Origin: CAYLXP01 sp964387425
Lineage (GTDB): Bacteria; Verrucomicrobiota; Kiritimatiellia; UBA8416
Direction of reading: 5' to 3'
DNA: 64,000 nucleotides
Assembly (NCBI GenBank): GCA_964387425.1
Contig: CAYLXP010000001.1
Coordinates: 57,798 to 121,797, forward strand
The notes below the pieces were generated by a model, which saw nothing but the letters and a program-made list of their open reading frames with translations, was not told where the DNA came from and did no database searches. A program made the translations under genes and the position numbers. This document shows, one piece after another, positions 53,066-62,309 of the stretch (positions are counted from its first letter, which is position 1; every line of letters starts with the position of its first letter).

Positions 53066-53094
53066 TTGCCTTACGCCCCCTTGATTCGTATAGT
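53066..53094 (+). promoter_or_regulatory. candidate sigma-70 promoter of gyrB-gyrA
   Basis: TTGCCT at 53066-53071 and TATAGT at 53089-53094 are 17 bp apart; transcription would start near 53101, 26 bp before gyrB ATG. An inverted pair TCAAGGGGC/GCCCCCTTGA (53049-53057 and 53075-53084) straddles the -35 box and might be a regulatory dyad. Confidence 0.6.
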
Positions 53095-53126
53095 GGACGT
53101 TCTATTAAGAAGGAAGGTTCAGAAGT

Positions 53127-55559
53127 ATGTCTACAGACGGTCAAGGGGCCACATATGATGCCCAAAACATTACCGTTCTCGAAGGAATTGAGGCTGTGCG
53201 CAAGCGCCCGGCCATGTACATCGGCGACACCTCGACGCGAGGTTACCACCACTGCGTTTACGAGGTCGTCGACAACTCGATTGACGAGGCGCTGGCGGGC
53301 CACTGCTCCAACGTCGAGGTCCGCATCAACGACGATGGATCACTGAGTGTCACAGATGATGGGCGCGGCATCCCCGTTGAGATGCATGAGACCGAAGGCA
53401 AACCGGCCGTCACGGTGGTGTTGACCGTCTTGCACGCCGGGGGCAAGTTCGATTCCGATAGCTACAAAGTATCCGGCGGACTCCACGGCGTTGGCGTTTC
53501 ATGTGTCAATGCGCTCTCCGAGTGGCTCGAGGTCGAAGTCAAGCGAGACGGCTACATACACCATCAGCGCTTCGAGCGCGGCGTCGAAACGACTGAGTTG
53601 GTGAAGATTGGCAAGACCAAAGAAACCGGCACCAAGGTCACCTTCCTGCCCGATATGGAAATTTTCACCCATGAGGGTGGCTTCCAGTGGGACATTCTCG
53701 CCGCACGTCTGCGCGAACTCGCCTTTCTGAACCGAGGCGCGAAAGTCACGCTCACCGAGGACGCCACCGGACGCGAAGAGGTCTTCAAGTACGATGGCGG
53801 CATCACCGAGTTCGTGCAGCACCTCAACCGCAACAAGGCCCCCCTGCACGCCGACGTCATCTCGTTCGAGCGCGAAAGAGACGATGTCGTCGTCGAAATC
53901 GCGATGCAGTACTCTGACGCGTACAAAGAGACCATCTTCACGTTTGCAAACAACATCAACACGATCGAGGGGGGCACGCACCTTTCGGGGTTCCGCTCCG
54001 CCCTGACACGTACGGTCAATGCCTACGCTAAGGCCAACAAGCTGATCAAGGATGAGAAGCAATCCGTGGGAGGCGACGACATTCGCGAGGGCATTACGGC
54101 CGTTCTGAGCGTCAAGATTCCCGATCCTCAGTTTGAGGGCCAGACCAAGACCAAGCTGGGAAACAGCGAAGTCGAGGGAATCGTGCAGCAGATCGTCAAC
54201 GAGGAACTGGGCACCTATTTCGAGGAAAACCCGGGGGTCGCCCGGATGATTATCGACAAGGCTGTCGTGGCCGCACGAGCTCGCAGCGCGGCACGCAAGG
54301 CACGGGATCTGGCCCGTCGCAAGGGCGCCCTGGAAAGCGGCGGTCTCCCCGGTAAGCTTGCCGACTGCTCCAGTCGCGATCCGGCGCGGACCGAACTATT
54401 CATTGTCGAGGGCGACTCTGCCGGTGGTTCCGCCAAGCAGGGACGCGAGCGAGAATTCCAAGCCATTCTCCCGGTTAAGGGAAAAGTCATCAACGTTGAG
54501 AAGGCACGACTGGACAAGGTGCTCAGCAACGATGAGATCCGCACGATGATCACGGCCATAGGAACCGGGATCGGCGCTGACGATTTCGATATTGAAAAGG
54601 CGCGCTACCACAAGATCATCATCATGACGGATGCCGATGTCGATGGTGCCCATATCCGCACACTTCTGCTGACATTTTTCTACCGCCAGATGACTCAGCT
54701 CATCGAGCACGGCTATGTGTACATTGCCCAACCCCCGCTCTACAAGGTGACACGCCGCAAACGCGAGGAGTACGTGGAGAGCGACGAGCATCTCACGCGC
54801 ATCCTGCTGGACTTGGGCGCTGATGGACTGAAACTCGAAAAATCCGACGGCACAGCGCTACTTGATACCAAAGCCCTGCGCAGTTTGCTTGAGAATATGG
54901 TCAAGATCGAGGAAATCAGCGACAAGCTGCGACGACGCGGAGTGGCACTTGAGGACTATCTGCCCCACCGTCACGCGGAATCCGGCGCGTTTCCGATCTA
55001 CATCGCGTCTATCGATGGAGCGGACGGAACGCCCGAGACGCGCTTCGCGATGGATGACACTGAATTGCAGGCGCTCATCGCCGCAGCCGACGAAGAGCTG
55101 GGAGGCGCAGAGGTAGAACCCAGCGAAGCGGAACCCACGTCCCATAGCGTCCACTATAAGGAGCTTTCGGTGGCCAAGCAGCTCAGCCGCGTAGTGACCG
55201 ATATCGAAGCCGCAGGCTTCGCTATCACGGACCTCTCCGGTGGCGACGAATCTCTCTTCCAGCTCGACGACAAGGGGACCAAGATTCCAGCCAACTCGCT
55301 GCTCGACTTGGTCTCCGCGGTGCGCGAACTCGGACGCAAGGGCATGAGCATCCAGCGCTACAAAGGACTGGGAGAAATGAACCCCCAGCAGCTTTGGGAA
55401 ACCACGCTGGACCCGAATGAGCGACGGATGACGAGAGTTGTTCTTGAGGATGCGGTCAAGGCGGACGAGATGTTCACCATTTTGATGGGCGATGAGGTGC
55501 CGCCGCGCCGCCAGTTTATTGAAGATAACGCTCTCAACGTTACCAATCTGGATATTTAG
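53127..55559 (+). CDS. gyrB: DNA gyrase subunit B
   Basis: An 810-residue ATPase subunit of gyrase. The GHKL ATPase has VYEVVDNSIDEALAGHC, VTDDGRGIPV, and GGLHGVGVSCVNAL; the transducer follows. The Toprim domain has EGDSAGGSAKQGR and MTDADVDGAHIRTLLLTF; the C-terminal tail holds QRYKGLGEMNPQQLWETTL. An acidic insert-like stretch of about 90 residues (near 625-700) lies between Toprim and tail, longer than in Bacillus GyrB. ATG at 53127 follows AAGGAAGG. gyrA begins 4 bp after its stop, so the two are co-translated. Confidence 0.98.
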   Translation: MSTDGQGATYDAQNITVLEGIEAVRKRPAMYIGDTSTRGYHHCVYEVVDNSIDEALAGHCSNVEVRINDDGSLSVTDDGRGIPVEMHETEGKPAVTVVLTVLHAGGKFDSDSYKVSGGLHGVGVSCVNALSEWLEVEVKRDGYIHHQRFERGVETTELVKIGKTKETGTKVTFLPDMEIFTHEGGFQWDILAARLRELAFLNRGAKVTLTEDATGREEVFKYDGGITEFVQHLNRNKAPLHADVISFERERDDVVVEIAMQYSDAYKETIFTFANNINTIEGGTHLSGFRSALTRTVNAYAKANKLIKDEKQSVGGDDIREGITAVLSVKIPDPQFEGQTKTKLGNSEVEGIVQQIVNEELGTYFEENPGVARMIIDKAVVAARARSAARKARDLARRKGALESGGLPGKLADCSSRDPARTELFIVEGDSAGGSAKQGREREFQAILPVKGKVINVEKARLDKVLSNDEIRTMITAIGTGIGADDFDIEKARYHKIIIMTDADVDGAHIRTLLLTFFYRQMTQLIEHGYVYIAQPPLYKVTRRKREEYVESDEHLTRILLDLGADGLKLEKSDGTALLDTKALRSLLENMVKIEEISDKLRRRGVALEDYLPHRHAESGAFPIYIASIDGADGTPETRFAMDDTELQALIAAADEELGGAEVEPSEAEPTSHSVHYKELSVAKQLSRVVTDIEAAGFAITDLSGGDESLFQLDDKGTKIPANSLLDLVSAVRELGRKGMSIQRYKGLGEMNPQQLWETTLDPNERRMTRVVLEDAVKADEMFTILMGDEVPPRRQFIEDNALNVTNLDI

Positions 55560-55563
55560 CACA

Positions 55564-58092
55564 ATGGATAACACAAACGAACGCATTAGCTTAGTAAACA
55601 TCGAAGATGAGATGCAACGCGCCTACATCGATTACTCGATGTCAGTCATCGTTGGCCGGGCTCTACCGGACGCACGCGACGGTCTCAAGCCAGGCAACCG
55701 ACGCATCCTCTACGCGATGAAGGAGCGAGGCTGGACACACAGCAAGGCCTACGTCAAGTGCGCTAAAGTTGTGGGTGAAGTGATCGGTAACTACCACCCG
55801 CATGGTGATACCGCCGTCTATGACACAATGGTTCGCATGGCTCAGGAATGGGCCATGCGCGGCATGTTGATCGAGGGGCAGGGCAACTTTGGTTCGATCG
55901 ATGGTGACCGTGCGGCCGCCTATCGATATACCGAGTGCCGCCTGCAACCGCTCGCCGAAGAAATGCTGGCCGATATCGACAAGAACACGGTCGACATGCG
56001 CCCGAATTTTGACGAGTCGCTCATGGAACCCTCCGTGCTGCCCTCGCGTATCCCCAACCTGCTGGTGAACGGGTCTACCGGTATTGCCGTCGGCATGGCC
56101 ACAAACATCCCTCCACACAATCTCGGCGAGGTTGTGGACGGGACCATCCATCTAATCGACAACCCCGAAGCCACCATCGAGGACCTCTGCGAGCACGTCA
56201 AGGGCCCCGACTTCCCAACCGGCGGTATGGTGTACGGACTTGGCGCCGTACGCGATTTCTACACGACGGGTCGTGGCAAGATCAAGATGCGTGGCAAAGC
56301 CGAGATCGAGGAGGATGATAACGGCAAAGCCCGCATCATTATCACCGAAATCCCCTACGCGCTGAACAAGACCCTACTGATCCAGAAGATGGTCCATCTG
56401 GTGCGCGACAAGGTACTGGATGGCATCTCGGACATCCGCGACGAGTCGGGCAAGGAAGGCATCCGACTGGTGGTGGAGCTCAAACGCAACGCGGTTCCGC
56501 GTGTGATGCTCAATGGCCTCTACAAATATACCCAGATGGAGTCAACCTTTGGGTCCATCATGCTCGCCATTGACAAGGGCAAACCGCGTGTAATGAACCT
56601 GAAAGAAGCGCTTCAGTGCTTCATCGACCATCGCTTCGAGGTCGTGACCCGCCGTACAGAGTTCGAGCTCGAGAAAGCCAAGGCGCGTGCCCATATTCTC
56701 GAAGGCTTCCTCATCGCCATGGACAACATGGATGAGGTCGTGCGCATTATCCGTGAATCAAAGAATCGCGAAGAAGCTCAGGACAGACTGGTTGAAAAGT
56801 TCGCGCTCAGTGAGATTCAGGCAAAAGCCATTCTGGATATGCGCCTCTACCAACTTACCGGCCTGGAGCGCGAAAAAGTCGAGGACGAGTACGCCGAACT
56901 TAAAAAGCTGATGGAGTACCTTGAGGATCTCCTGGCGCATCCAGCCAAGATCTACGGTGTCATCAAAGAGGATCTCGAGCAGATTCGCGCGAAGTATGGT
57001 GACACCCGGCGGACCGAGCTGTGCATCAATGAGGGCGAAATCAACATGGAAGACCTCATTGCCGACGAACGGTGCGTGATTACGCTGTCGAACACCGGTT
57101 ACATCAAACGCGTCCCCTCCGATACCTATCGCGAGCAGCGTCGTGGCGGACGAGGCGTGATCGGAATGAGCACCAAGGACGAGGACTTTGTTGAGCACAT
57201 CTTCAGTGCCTCGACGCACGACTACTTGCTGTGCTTCACGGAGGCGGGCCGCATGTATTGGCTGAAGGCCTACTACGTGCCGGAAGGCACCCGTCAATCG
57301 CGCGGCCGTTCACTGGCCAATGTTCTGCAAATGACAACTGACGAGAAGCTTGCGGCTATCCTCTGTGTGCGCGAGTTGGACGACGACACCCACAATCTCA
57401 TCATGGCCACGAAGAACGGAATCATTAAGAAGACCGTCCTTTCGGCCTACAAGAATGTGCGCCTTGCCGGCATCAACGCGATCAACATCGATGAGGACGA
57501 CAAGCTGCTGGGGGTCAAACTCACCAATGGAATGGACGAAGTCATCCTAAGCATGAAGAACGGGAAGGCCATCCGCTTCAGCGAACAGGATGCCCGCGCC
57601 ATAGGCCGCGTTGCTCGAGGCGTTAAAGGGGTCTCGCTCGAGGGAGACGACGAAGTGGTCACCATCGATATCGTGGATACGGATGCCACCATGATGGCCA
57701 TCACCGAAAACGGCTATGGAAAGCGAACCGATTTTGGCGAATACCGCACACAGGGCCGTGGCGGCAAAGGCATTATCAGCATTCAGACAACCGAACGAAA
57801 CGGCAAAGTCGTGGCCGGATATGCAGTGAAAGCAGATGAATCGCTGATGCTGATCACGGCCAACGGCAAGATGATTCGCATGCCGGTGGACGACTTCCGC
57901 GTGATCGGGCGGGCCACTCAGGGCGTACGTCTTATCAATCTGGAGGACGGCGACACTCTGGTTTCGGCCGTCACGCTCGATGCGGAAGAGGATGCGCCCG
58001 AGGATGCGGAAGAGGGGGTAGCCGGAGACGCAGAAGGCAGCACCGAAGAAGCGGCCGAGCCCGAAACAGACACCGAAGAAGCCACGGAGTAG
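55564..58092 (+). CDS. gyrA: DNA gyrase subunit A
   Basis: An 842-residue DNA-cleaving subunit. The catalytic Tyr is Tyr122 (AAYRYTECRLQPLAEEML). The quinolone-determining region reads HPHGDTAVYDT, with Thr83 where E. coli has Ser83 and Asp87 conserved. The C-terminal beta-pinwheel carries the GyrA box QRRGGRG at 525-531, which separates it from ParC. The last 40 residues are an acidic Glu/Asp/Ala tail. ATG at 55564 is used rather than an in-frame start inside gyrB. Confidence 0.98.
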   Translation: MDNTNERISLVNIEDEMQRAYIDYSMSVIVGRALPDARDGLKPGNRRILYAMKERGWTHSKAYVKCAKVVGEVIGNYHPHGDTAVYDTMVRMAQEWAMRGMLIEGQGNFGSIDGDRAAAYRYTECRLQPLAEEMLADIDKNTVDMRPNFDESLMEPSVLPSRIPNLLVNGSTGIAVGMATNIPPHNLGEVVDGTIHLIDNPEATIEDLCEHVKGPDFPTGGMVYGLGAVRDFYTTGRGKIKMRGKAEIEEDDNGKARIIITEIPYALNKTLLIQKMVHLVRDKVLDGISDIRDESGKEGIRLVVELKRNAVPRVMLNGLYKYTQMESTFGSIMLAIDKGKPRVMNLKEALQCFIDHRFEVVTRRTEFELEKAKARAHILEGFLIAMDNMDEVVRIIRESKNREEAQDRLVEKFALSEIQAKAILDMRLYQLTGLEREKVEDEYAELKKLMEYLEDLLAHPAKIYGVIKEDLEQIRAKYGDTRRTELCINEGEINMEDLIADERCVITLSNTGYIKRVPSDTYREQRRGGRGVIGMSTKDEDFVEHIFSASTHDYLLCFTEAGRMYWLKAYYVPEGTRQSRGRSLANVLQMTTDEKLAAILCVRELDDDTHNLIMATKNGIIKKTVLSAYKNVRLAGINAINIDEDDKLLGVKLTNGMDEVILSMKNGKAIRFSEQDARAIGRVARGVKGVSLEGDDEVVTIDIVDTDATMMAITENGYGKRTDFGEYRTQGRGGKGIISIQTTERNGKVVAGYAVKADESLMLITANGKMIRMPVDDFRVIGRATQGVRLINLEDGDTLVSAVTLDAEEDAPEDAEEGVAGDAEGSTEEAAEPETDTEEATE

Positions 58093-58094
58093 AC

Positions 58095-59063
58095 ATGAAG
58101 AAAGTTCTAATCACGGGCGGCGCTGGTTTCTTGGGCTCGCACCTTGCCCGGCGACTGCTGGCAATGGGTGAAGAAGTTACCGTCATGGACAACCTGTTCA
58201 CGGGTAACAAATCCAATATCTACGATCTCCAGGAGAATCCGCGCTTCACGTTCGTGCTGCAGGACGTCACGCAGCCCTTCTGGGGGCAGTTCGACGACAT
58301 CTACAACCTGGCCTGTCCGGCCTCGCCGATCCATTATCAGCGGAATCCGGTAGAGACGACCAAGACGTCTTTTCTGGGGATGATGAACGTTCTTGAACTG
58401 GCCCTGAAGACAAAGGCCCGCGTACTGCACACCTCGACGTCCGAGATCTACGGCGATCCGCTGGTGCACCCCCAGCCCGAAACCTACTGGGGCAACGTCA
58501 ACACGATCGGTATCCGCAGCTGCTACGATGAGGGCAAACGCGCCGCTGAAACCCTCTGCGTAGACTACCACCGCGAATACGGGGTCGACGCCCGCCTGGT
58601 GCGCATTTTCAACACCTACGGCCCCAACATGCATCCCCAGGACGGCCGCGTCATCAGCAATTTCATCATGCAGACGCTCCGCAATGAAGACATCACGATC
58701 TACGGCGATGGTGGCCAGACCCGCAGCTTCCAGTTCGTGGACGACTTGATCGACGCCTTCGTGGCGCTGATGGGAAAAGAGGACGGCGAGCTATGCGCCG
58801 CCTTCCAAGAGCGTGGGTACGACATCCCGGTCGTCAACGTCGGTAATCCCGGCGAGTTCACGATCAAGGAGCTTGCCGAGGCCATTCTCGAGCTGGTTCC
58901 TGAGAGCTCGAGCAAGTTGGTCTTCCGTCCCCTGCCCCAGGATGATCCTCAAAGACGCAAGCCGGACATCACTCTGGCCAAGGAGCTCCTGGGATGGGAA
59001 CCCAAGGTTCCGCTGAAGGACGGGCTGCAGAAAGCAATTGCGTACTTCCGTACGCAGGTGTAG
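58095..59063 (+). CDS. UDP-glucuronate decarboxylase (UDP-xylose synthase type)
   Basis: A 322-residue extended short-chain dehydrogenase that would convert UDP-glucuronate to UDP-xylose with bound NAD. GGAGFLGSHLARRLL (8-22) and VMDNLFTG bind NAD; catalytic residues are in LHTSTSEIYGDP and Tyr144/Lys148 of SCYDEGKR. NLACPASPIHYQ, RIFNTYGPNMHPQDGRVISNF and GDGGQTRSFQFVDDL are strongly diagnostic of the UXS group. ATG begins 2 bp after the gyrA stop; this placement is unusual and the genes are probably cotranscribed. It would supply xylose-type sugars for surface glycans. Confidence 0.94.
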   Translation: MKKVLITGGAGFLGSHLARRLLAMGEEVTVMDNLFTGNKSNIYDLQENPRFTFVLQDVTQPFWGQFDDIYNLACPASPIHYQRNPVETTKTSFLGMMNVLELALKTKARVLHTSTSEIYGDPLVHPQPETYWGNVNTIGIRSCYDEGKRAAETLCVDYHREYGVDARLVRIFNTYGPNMHPQDGRVISNFIMQTLRNEDITIYGDGGQTRSFQFVDDLIDAFVALMGKEDGELCAAFQERGYDIPVVNVGNPGEFTIKELAEAILELVPESSSKLVFRPLPQDDPQRRKPDITLAKELLGWEPKVPLKDGLQKAIAYFRTQV

Positions 59064-59083
59064 CGATTCTGAGAAAATCCACC

Positions 59084-59113
59084 TTGACCAGTTGCGTAAT
59101 CATTGCGTATTCT
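59084..59113 (+). promoter_or_regulatory. candidate sigma-70 promoter of the prepilin gene
   Basis: TTGACC at 59084-59089 and TATTCT at 59108-59113 are 18 bp apart, 20 bp after the upstream stop codon. The start would be near 59120, leaving a leader of about 55 nt before a strong AAGGAGAGAG ribosome site. Confidence 0.5.
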
Positions 59114-59175
59114 TCGTCAACTACGCACGACTCAGTTAGGCGCGTATATAGCTCATAACAACAAGGAGAGAGCAG

Positions 59176-59904
59176 ATGTTCAAACGGTGGCACCAGCGCA
59201 GATCAGACGGTTTCACACTCATTGAGCTACTTGTCGTGGTAGCCATCATCGGTATTCTGGCCGCTCTCCTCTTCCCGGCGATCGAAGGCGCCTTGACTAA
59301 GGCCAAGGCTCTGCGTGTAGGTAACAATGGCCGCCAGGTGCACTTGGGCGTGTTTGACGAGAACCTCTCGCTCGATCAGCTCGATCTCCCCCTGATTTGG
59401 CCTGTCAGCAATCCCACCACTGAAGATGGATACACCGCTGCTTTCGTGCAGGCCTGCCAGAGCTCAACCGAGTACCTCAAGTACATCTACGAGCAGGGCA
59501 TCGTCAAAGGCATCGACCTCTCCTTCTTTGCTGCTCCGGGCGTCACGCCTGCAACAGACACGAACGACTTCAGGGCGGCGAACAACGCGTGGTCCGTCAC
59601 ACTCGACATCGACGATGACACCCCGGCCGGCGTGCCGTTCCTCTTCACGAAGAACTTCAACTTCACCGGCGGGACGATTGACATGCTGGATGAGACCGGC
59701 GAACCCCTGGATCGGGGAACGGCCTCCGAGCGCATGCCTTTCAAAGGCAAAGTTGGCGTGGTGGTCACCAAGGGTGGGCGTGTCCTGATTCTCCAGGAGA
59801 AGTTCCTCCGCGATACCGAGAACAGCATCAAGCTTGGTAAGGAGCTATTCAATCCCCCACAAGTTCAGCTCCCGTACCTGGATCCGAATGGAGTGGGCTC
59901 CTGA
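59176..59904 (+). CDS. type IV pilin-like/pseudopilin protein
   Basis: A 242-residue protein with a class III signal: a short basic leader to Gly12, then FTLIELLVVVAIIGILAALL starting with Phe13 and Glu at position 5 of the mature chain, where prepilin peptidase cuts and methylates. The remaining globular part is acidic, without the H-X9-DG motif of many planctomycete pseudopilins and without cysteine pairs. It is not next to the secretin or pilB loci. ATG at 59176 follows AAGGAGAGAG. A strong terminator follows, so it is an independent, probably well-expressed gene; it could be the major pilin. Confidence 0.9.
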   Translation: MFKRWHQRRSDGFTLIELLVVVAIIGILAALLFPAIEGALTKAKALRVGNNGRQVHLGVFDENLSLDQLDLPLIWPVSNPTTEDGYTAAFVQACQSSTEYLKYIYEQGIVKGIDLSFFAAPGVTPATDTNDFRAANNAWSVTLDIDDDTPAGVPFLFTKNFNFTGGTIDMLDETGEPLDRGTASERMPFKGKVGVVVTKGGRVLILQEKFLRDTENSIKLGKELFNPPQVQLPYLDPNGVGS

Positions 59905-59936
59905 GTCTGATCTGACCGTTTACGACATCATCGATG

Positions 59937-59965
59937 AAAGGGAGCGCTGCGGCGCTCCCTTTTTC
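59937..59965 (+). terminator. rho-independent terminator after the prepilin gene
   Basis: GGGAGCGC (59940-59947), loop TGCG, GCGCTCCC (59952-59959), then TTTTT. A-run GAAAG precedes the stem. It ends 26 bp before the priA start codon, separating the two transcripts. Confidence 0.9.
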
Positions 59966-59990
59966 TTGCTCAAACCTCGGAGACCGCGCT

Positions 59991-62300
59991 GTGATCGCCA
60001 GAGTGATCGTCGACGTATCGCTTGATCGAGAGTTTGACTATGCCATTCCCTCCGAGCTGGCCGACACCGTCCAGGTTGGCAGCCGGGTCTCCGTCCCCTT
60101 CGGGCACCGCCACGTCGCCGGCTATGTGATTGGGCTTCCCGCAACGAGCGCACATGACAAGCTAAAGCCGATCCACAGCCTCATTGGCGAAAAGCCCTAC
60201 ATCGACAACACCACCCTTGAGCTGGCCCGCTGGATGAGCGAGTACTACTGCGCCACGCTCGAGCAGTGTGTCCGCACGGTCCTTCCCGGCGCCGTCCGCC
60301 GCAAACACCGCAAATTCAAACAGCAGCGCTGGGTTCGGGTAGATCAGAGCTCAGAGGGCAGAGACCAGAGATCAGAGAATGAGAAGCAGCAGCGCATCCT
60401 CGCGATACTGGCCGAGAATGGCGGTGAGATGCCTCTACAGACACTCCTGAAAGTCGCCAATGTCTCCGAATCTCCTGTCAAGACTCTTGCCAAGCATGGC
60501 GCCGTGGCCATCGAAAGCCGCGACGACATCCGCAACCCGCTCAAGCACTACAACATCATCCCCACGGCACCCCTCCCCCTGATGCCGGAACAGGCCGAAG
60601 CGCTGGACCTCATCATCTCCCAACTCGATACCACCATCCGCAAGCACAGGCTCCCCGATGGGAATCGGGGAAGCCTGTCCTACAAGGCTTCCTCTGCATC
60701 CAGAGTTGTAGGACGGGCTTCCCGAGTCCCCGAGGGAGCCTGTACTCCCCCCCGCCCCATTCTCATCCACGGCGTCACGGGCAGCGGCAAGACGGAGGTC
60801 TATCTGCAGGCAATCGCCCACGGTCTGGAACAGGGCAAAGGCGCCATTGTCCTCGTGCCGGAGATCTCGCTGACGCCCCAGACCATCGAGCGTTTCCAAT
60901 CCCGCTTCGGGGACCAGATTGCCGTCCTGCATAGTCACCTGTCCGATGGCGAACGCCACGATGAGTGGCATCGTATCCGCGATGGTGAGGCTCGCGTCGT
61001 GATCGGCGCCCGTTCCGCCGTATTCGCCCCGGTGGCCAACCTTGGGTTAATCGTGGTGGACGAAGAGCATGAGCCAAGCTACAAGCAGGCCGAGGCCCCG
61101 CGCTATCATGCCCGCGATGTTGCCGTCATGCGCGGACACTTCGCGGGGTGCACCGTCGTTCTCGGGTCAGCCACGCCGGCCATGGAATCGTGGTCAAACG
61201 CTCGCAGAGGGAAGTATCACATGGCCACGTTGCCGCGACGTGCAGACAGCCGCAAGATGCCGGCCATGCGCATCATCGATATGCGCATCGAGGCCGAACG
61301 CACCGGTCACGTCAATGTCTTCTCGAAGGAGCTCCTCGACGCCATTCAGATGCGCATCGACGAGGGGGAGCAGACCATGCTCTTCCTCAACCGACGCGGG
61401 TTCTCCTCCAGTCTTATCTGTCCCAAGTGCGGGTTCGTCTCGGAGTGCGACCAGTGTAGCGTGTCCCACACCTATCATCGCAGCGAAGAGTCGCTGCGCT
61501 GCCACATCTGCGGCGGGTCTCAACCCGTCCCTGCTAAGTGCCCCCAATGTGGTGATCCGGCGTTCCGCTTCGCCGGGATGGGGACGCAACGGGTCGAGTC
61601 CGTTGTGAAAAAGTGCTTCCCCCACGCCCGCACCGTCCGCATGGACGCCGATACCACCACACGCAAAGCAGCCTACGAGGAGATCCTCGGCGCGTTTCGC
61701 CACGGCAAGATCGATATCCTCGTGGGCACGCAGATGATTGCCAAGGGCTTGCATTTTCCCAACGTGACGCTGGTCGGCGTTGTCTATGCCGATCTCAGCC
61801 TGCACGTGCCGGACTTTCGTGCCGGCGAGCGCACCTTCCAGCTCCTCGCACAGGTTGCCGGACGCGCCGGCCGGGGCGATGTCCCCGGCGAAGTGATTGT
61901 ACAAACCTATACACCCCATCACGTGGCAGTGCAGGCCGCACGGCGGCTCGATTTCGAGGGTCTCTGTTCCGAGGAGATCGAGTTTCGCAGCGAACTGCAC
62001 TATCCGCCTGCCGCTCATCTCATCTGCATGACCCTGAAAGGCAAACACGAGGGGGAAGTGAAGTACTGTGCCGAGATCCTCTCAAAACGAATTCGCGACA
62101 GTGTCGGCAATGCGGCCATCGTCTCCGAGGCCTGCCCGGCACCGCTGGCCAAGGCCAAGGGTGTCTACCGCTACCAGGTCATAACCCGGAGCAAGTCCGT
62201 GCGCGCTGTAGGCACTCCGCTCAAAGGCATACTCGCCGAGTTCAAACTCCCCCGTAGCGTCACCGTCGCCGTCGATGTCGATGCGGTTGATTTGATGTGA
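59991..62300 (+). CDS. priA: primosomal replication-restart helicase PriA with repeat-derived insertions
   Basis: A 769-residue superfamily 2 helicase that reloads the replisome at stalled forks. The 3'-end-binding domain starts ARVIVDVSLDREFDYAIP. The helicase core has Walker A GVTGSGKT (261-268), DEEH, GSATPAMESW and QVAGRAGRGDVPG. The zinc domain shows CPKCGFVSECDQC and CHICGG...CPQCG. GTG at 59991 is chosen because the upstream ATG lies in the terminator. Residues about 118-131 (DQSSEGRDQRSENE) come from a CAGAGATCAGAG-type word repeat. Residues about 219-251 come from a 98-bp palindromic repeat matching those flanking the RAYT gene, ten residues before Walker A. No frameshift results. 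Confidence 0.95.
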   Translation: MIARVIVDVSLDREFDYAIPSELADTVQVGSRVSVPFGHRHVAGYVIGLPATSAHDKLKPIHSLIGEKPYIDNTTLELARWMSEYYCATLEQCVRTVLPGAVRRKHRKFKQQRWVRVDQSSEGRDQRSENEKQQRILAILAENGGEMPLQTLLKVANVSESPVKTLAKHGAVAIESRDDIRNPLKHYNIIPTAPLPLMPEQAEALDLIISQLDTTIRKHRLPDGNRGSLSYKASSASRVVGRASRVPEGACTPPRPILIHGVTGSGKTEVYLQAIAHGLEQGKGAIVLVPEISLTPQTIERFQSRFGDQIAVLHSHLSDGERHDEWHRIRDGEARVVIGARSAVFAPVANLGLIVVDEEHEPSYKQAEAPRYHARDVAVMRGHFAGCTVVLGSATPAMESWSNARRGKYHMATLPRRADSRKMPAMRIIDMRIEAERTGHVNVFSKELLDAIQMRIDEGEQTMLFLNRRGFSSSLICPKCGFVSECDQCSVSHTYHRSEESLRCHICGGSQPVPAKCPQCGDPAFRFAGMGTQRVESVVKKCFPHARTVRMDADTTTRKAAYEEILGAFRHGKIDILVGTQMIAKGLHFPNVTLVGVVYADLSLHVPDFRAGERTFQLLAQVAGRAGRGDVPGEVIVQTYTPHHVAVQAARRLDFEGLCSEEIEFRSELHYPPAAHLICMTLKGKHEGEVKYCAEILSKRIRDSVGNAAIVSEACPAPLAKAKGVYRYQVITRSKSVRAVGTPLKGILAEFKLPRSVTVAVDVDAVDLM
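60342..60384. repeat. CAGAGATCAGAG-type word repeat inside priA
   Basis: Words GATCAGAG, CTCAGAGG, CAGAGACC, AGAGATCAGAG and AATGAGA follow each other in the reading frame of priA, encoding DQSSEGRDQRSENE. The surrounding priA sequence has no such periodicity. Confidence 0.7.
60646..60743. repeat. 98-bp palindromic repeat, copy A, inside priA
   Basis: It starts ACAGGCTCCCCGATGGGAAT and ends CCCCGAGGGAGCCTGT. Apart from the central loop it is nearly identical to copies B and C at 62310 and 62904. The inner stem GTCCTACAA / TTGTAGGAC (60678-60686 and 60704-60712) is kept even though the loop sequence differs. It encodes about 33 residues of PriA. Confidence 0.9.
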
Positions 62301-62309
62301 GCGGCAGCT

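Noticed and set aside
55564..58092. Quinolone-resistance mutation at GyrA position 83
   Set aside because: Thr83 instead of Ser occurs naturally in several lineages; without comparison to relatives it is no evidence of acquired resistance.
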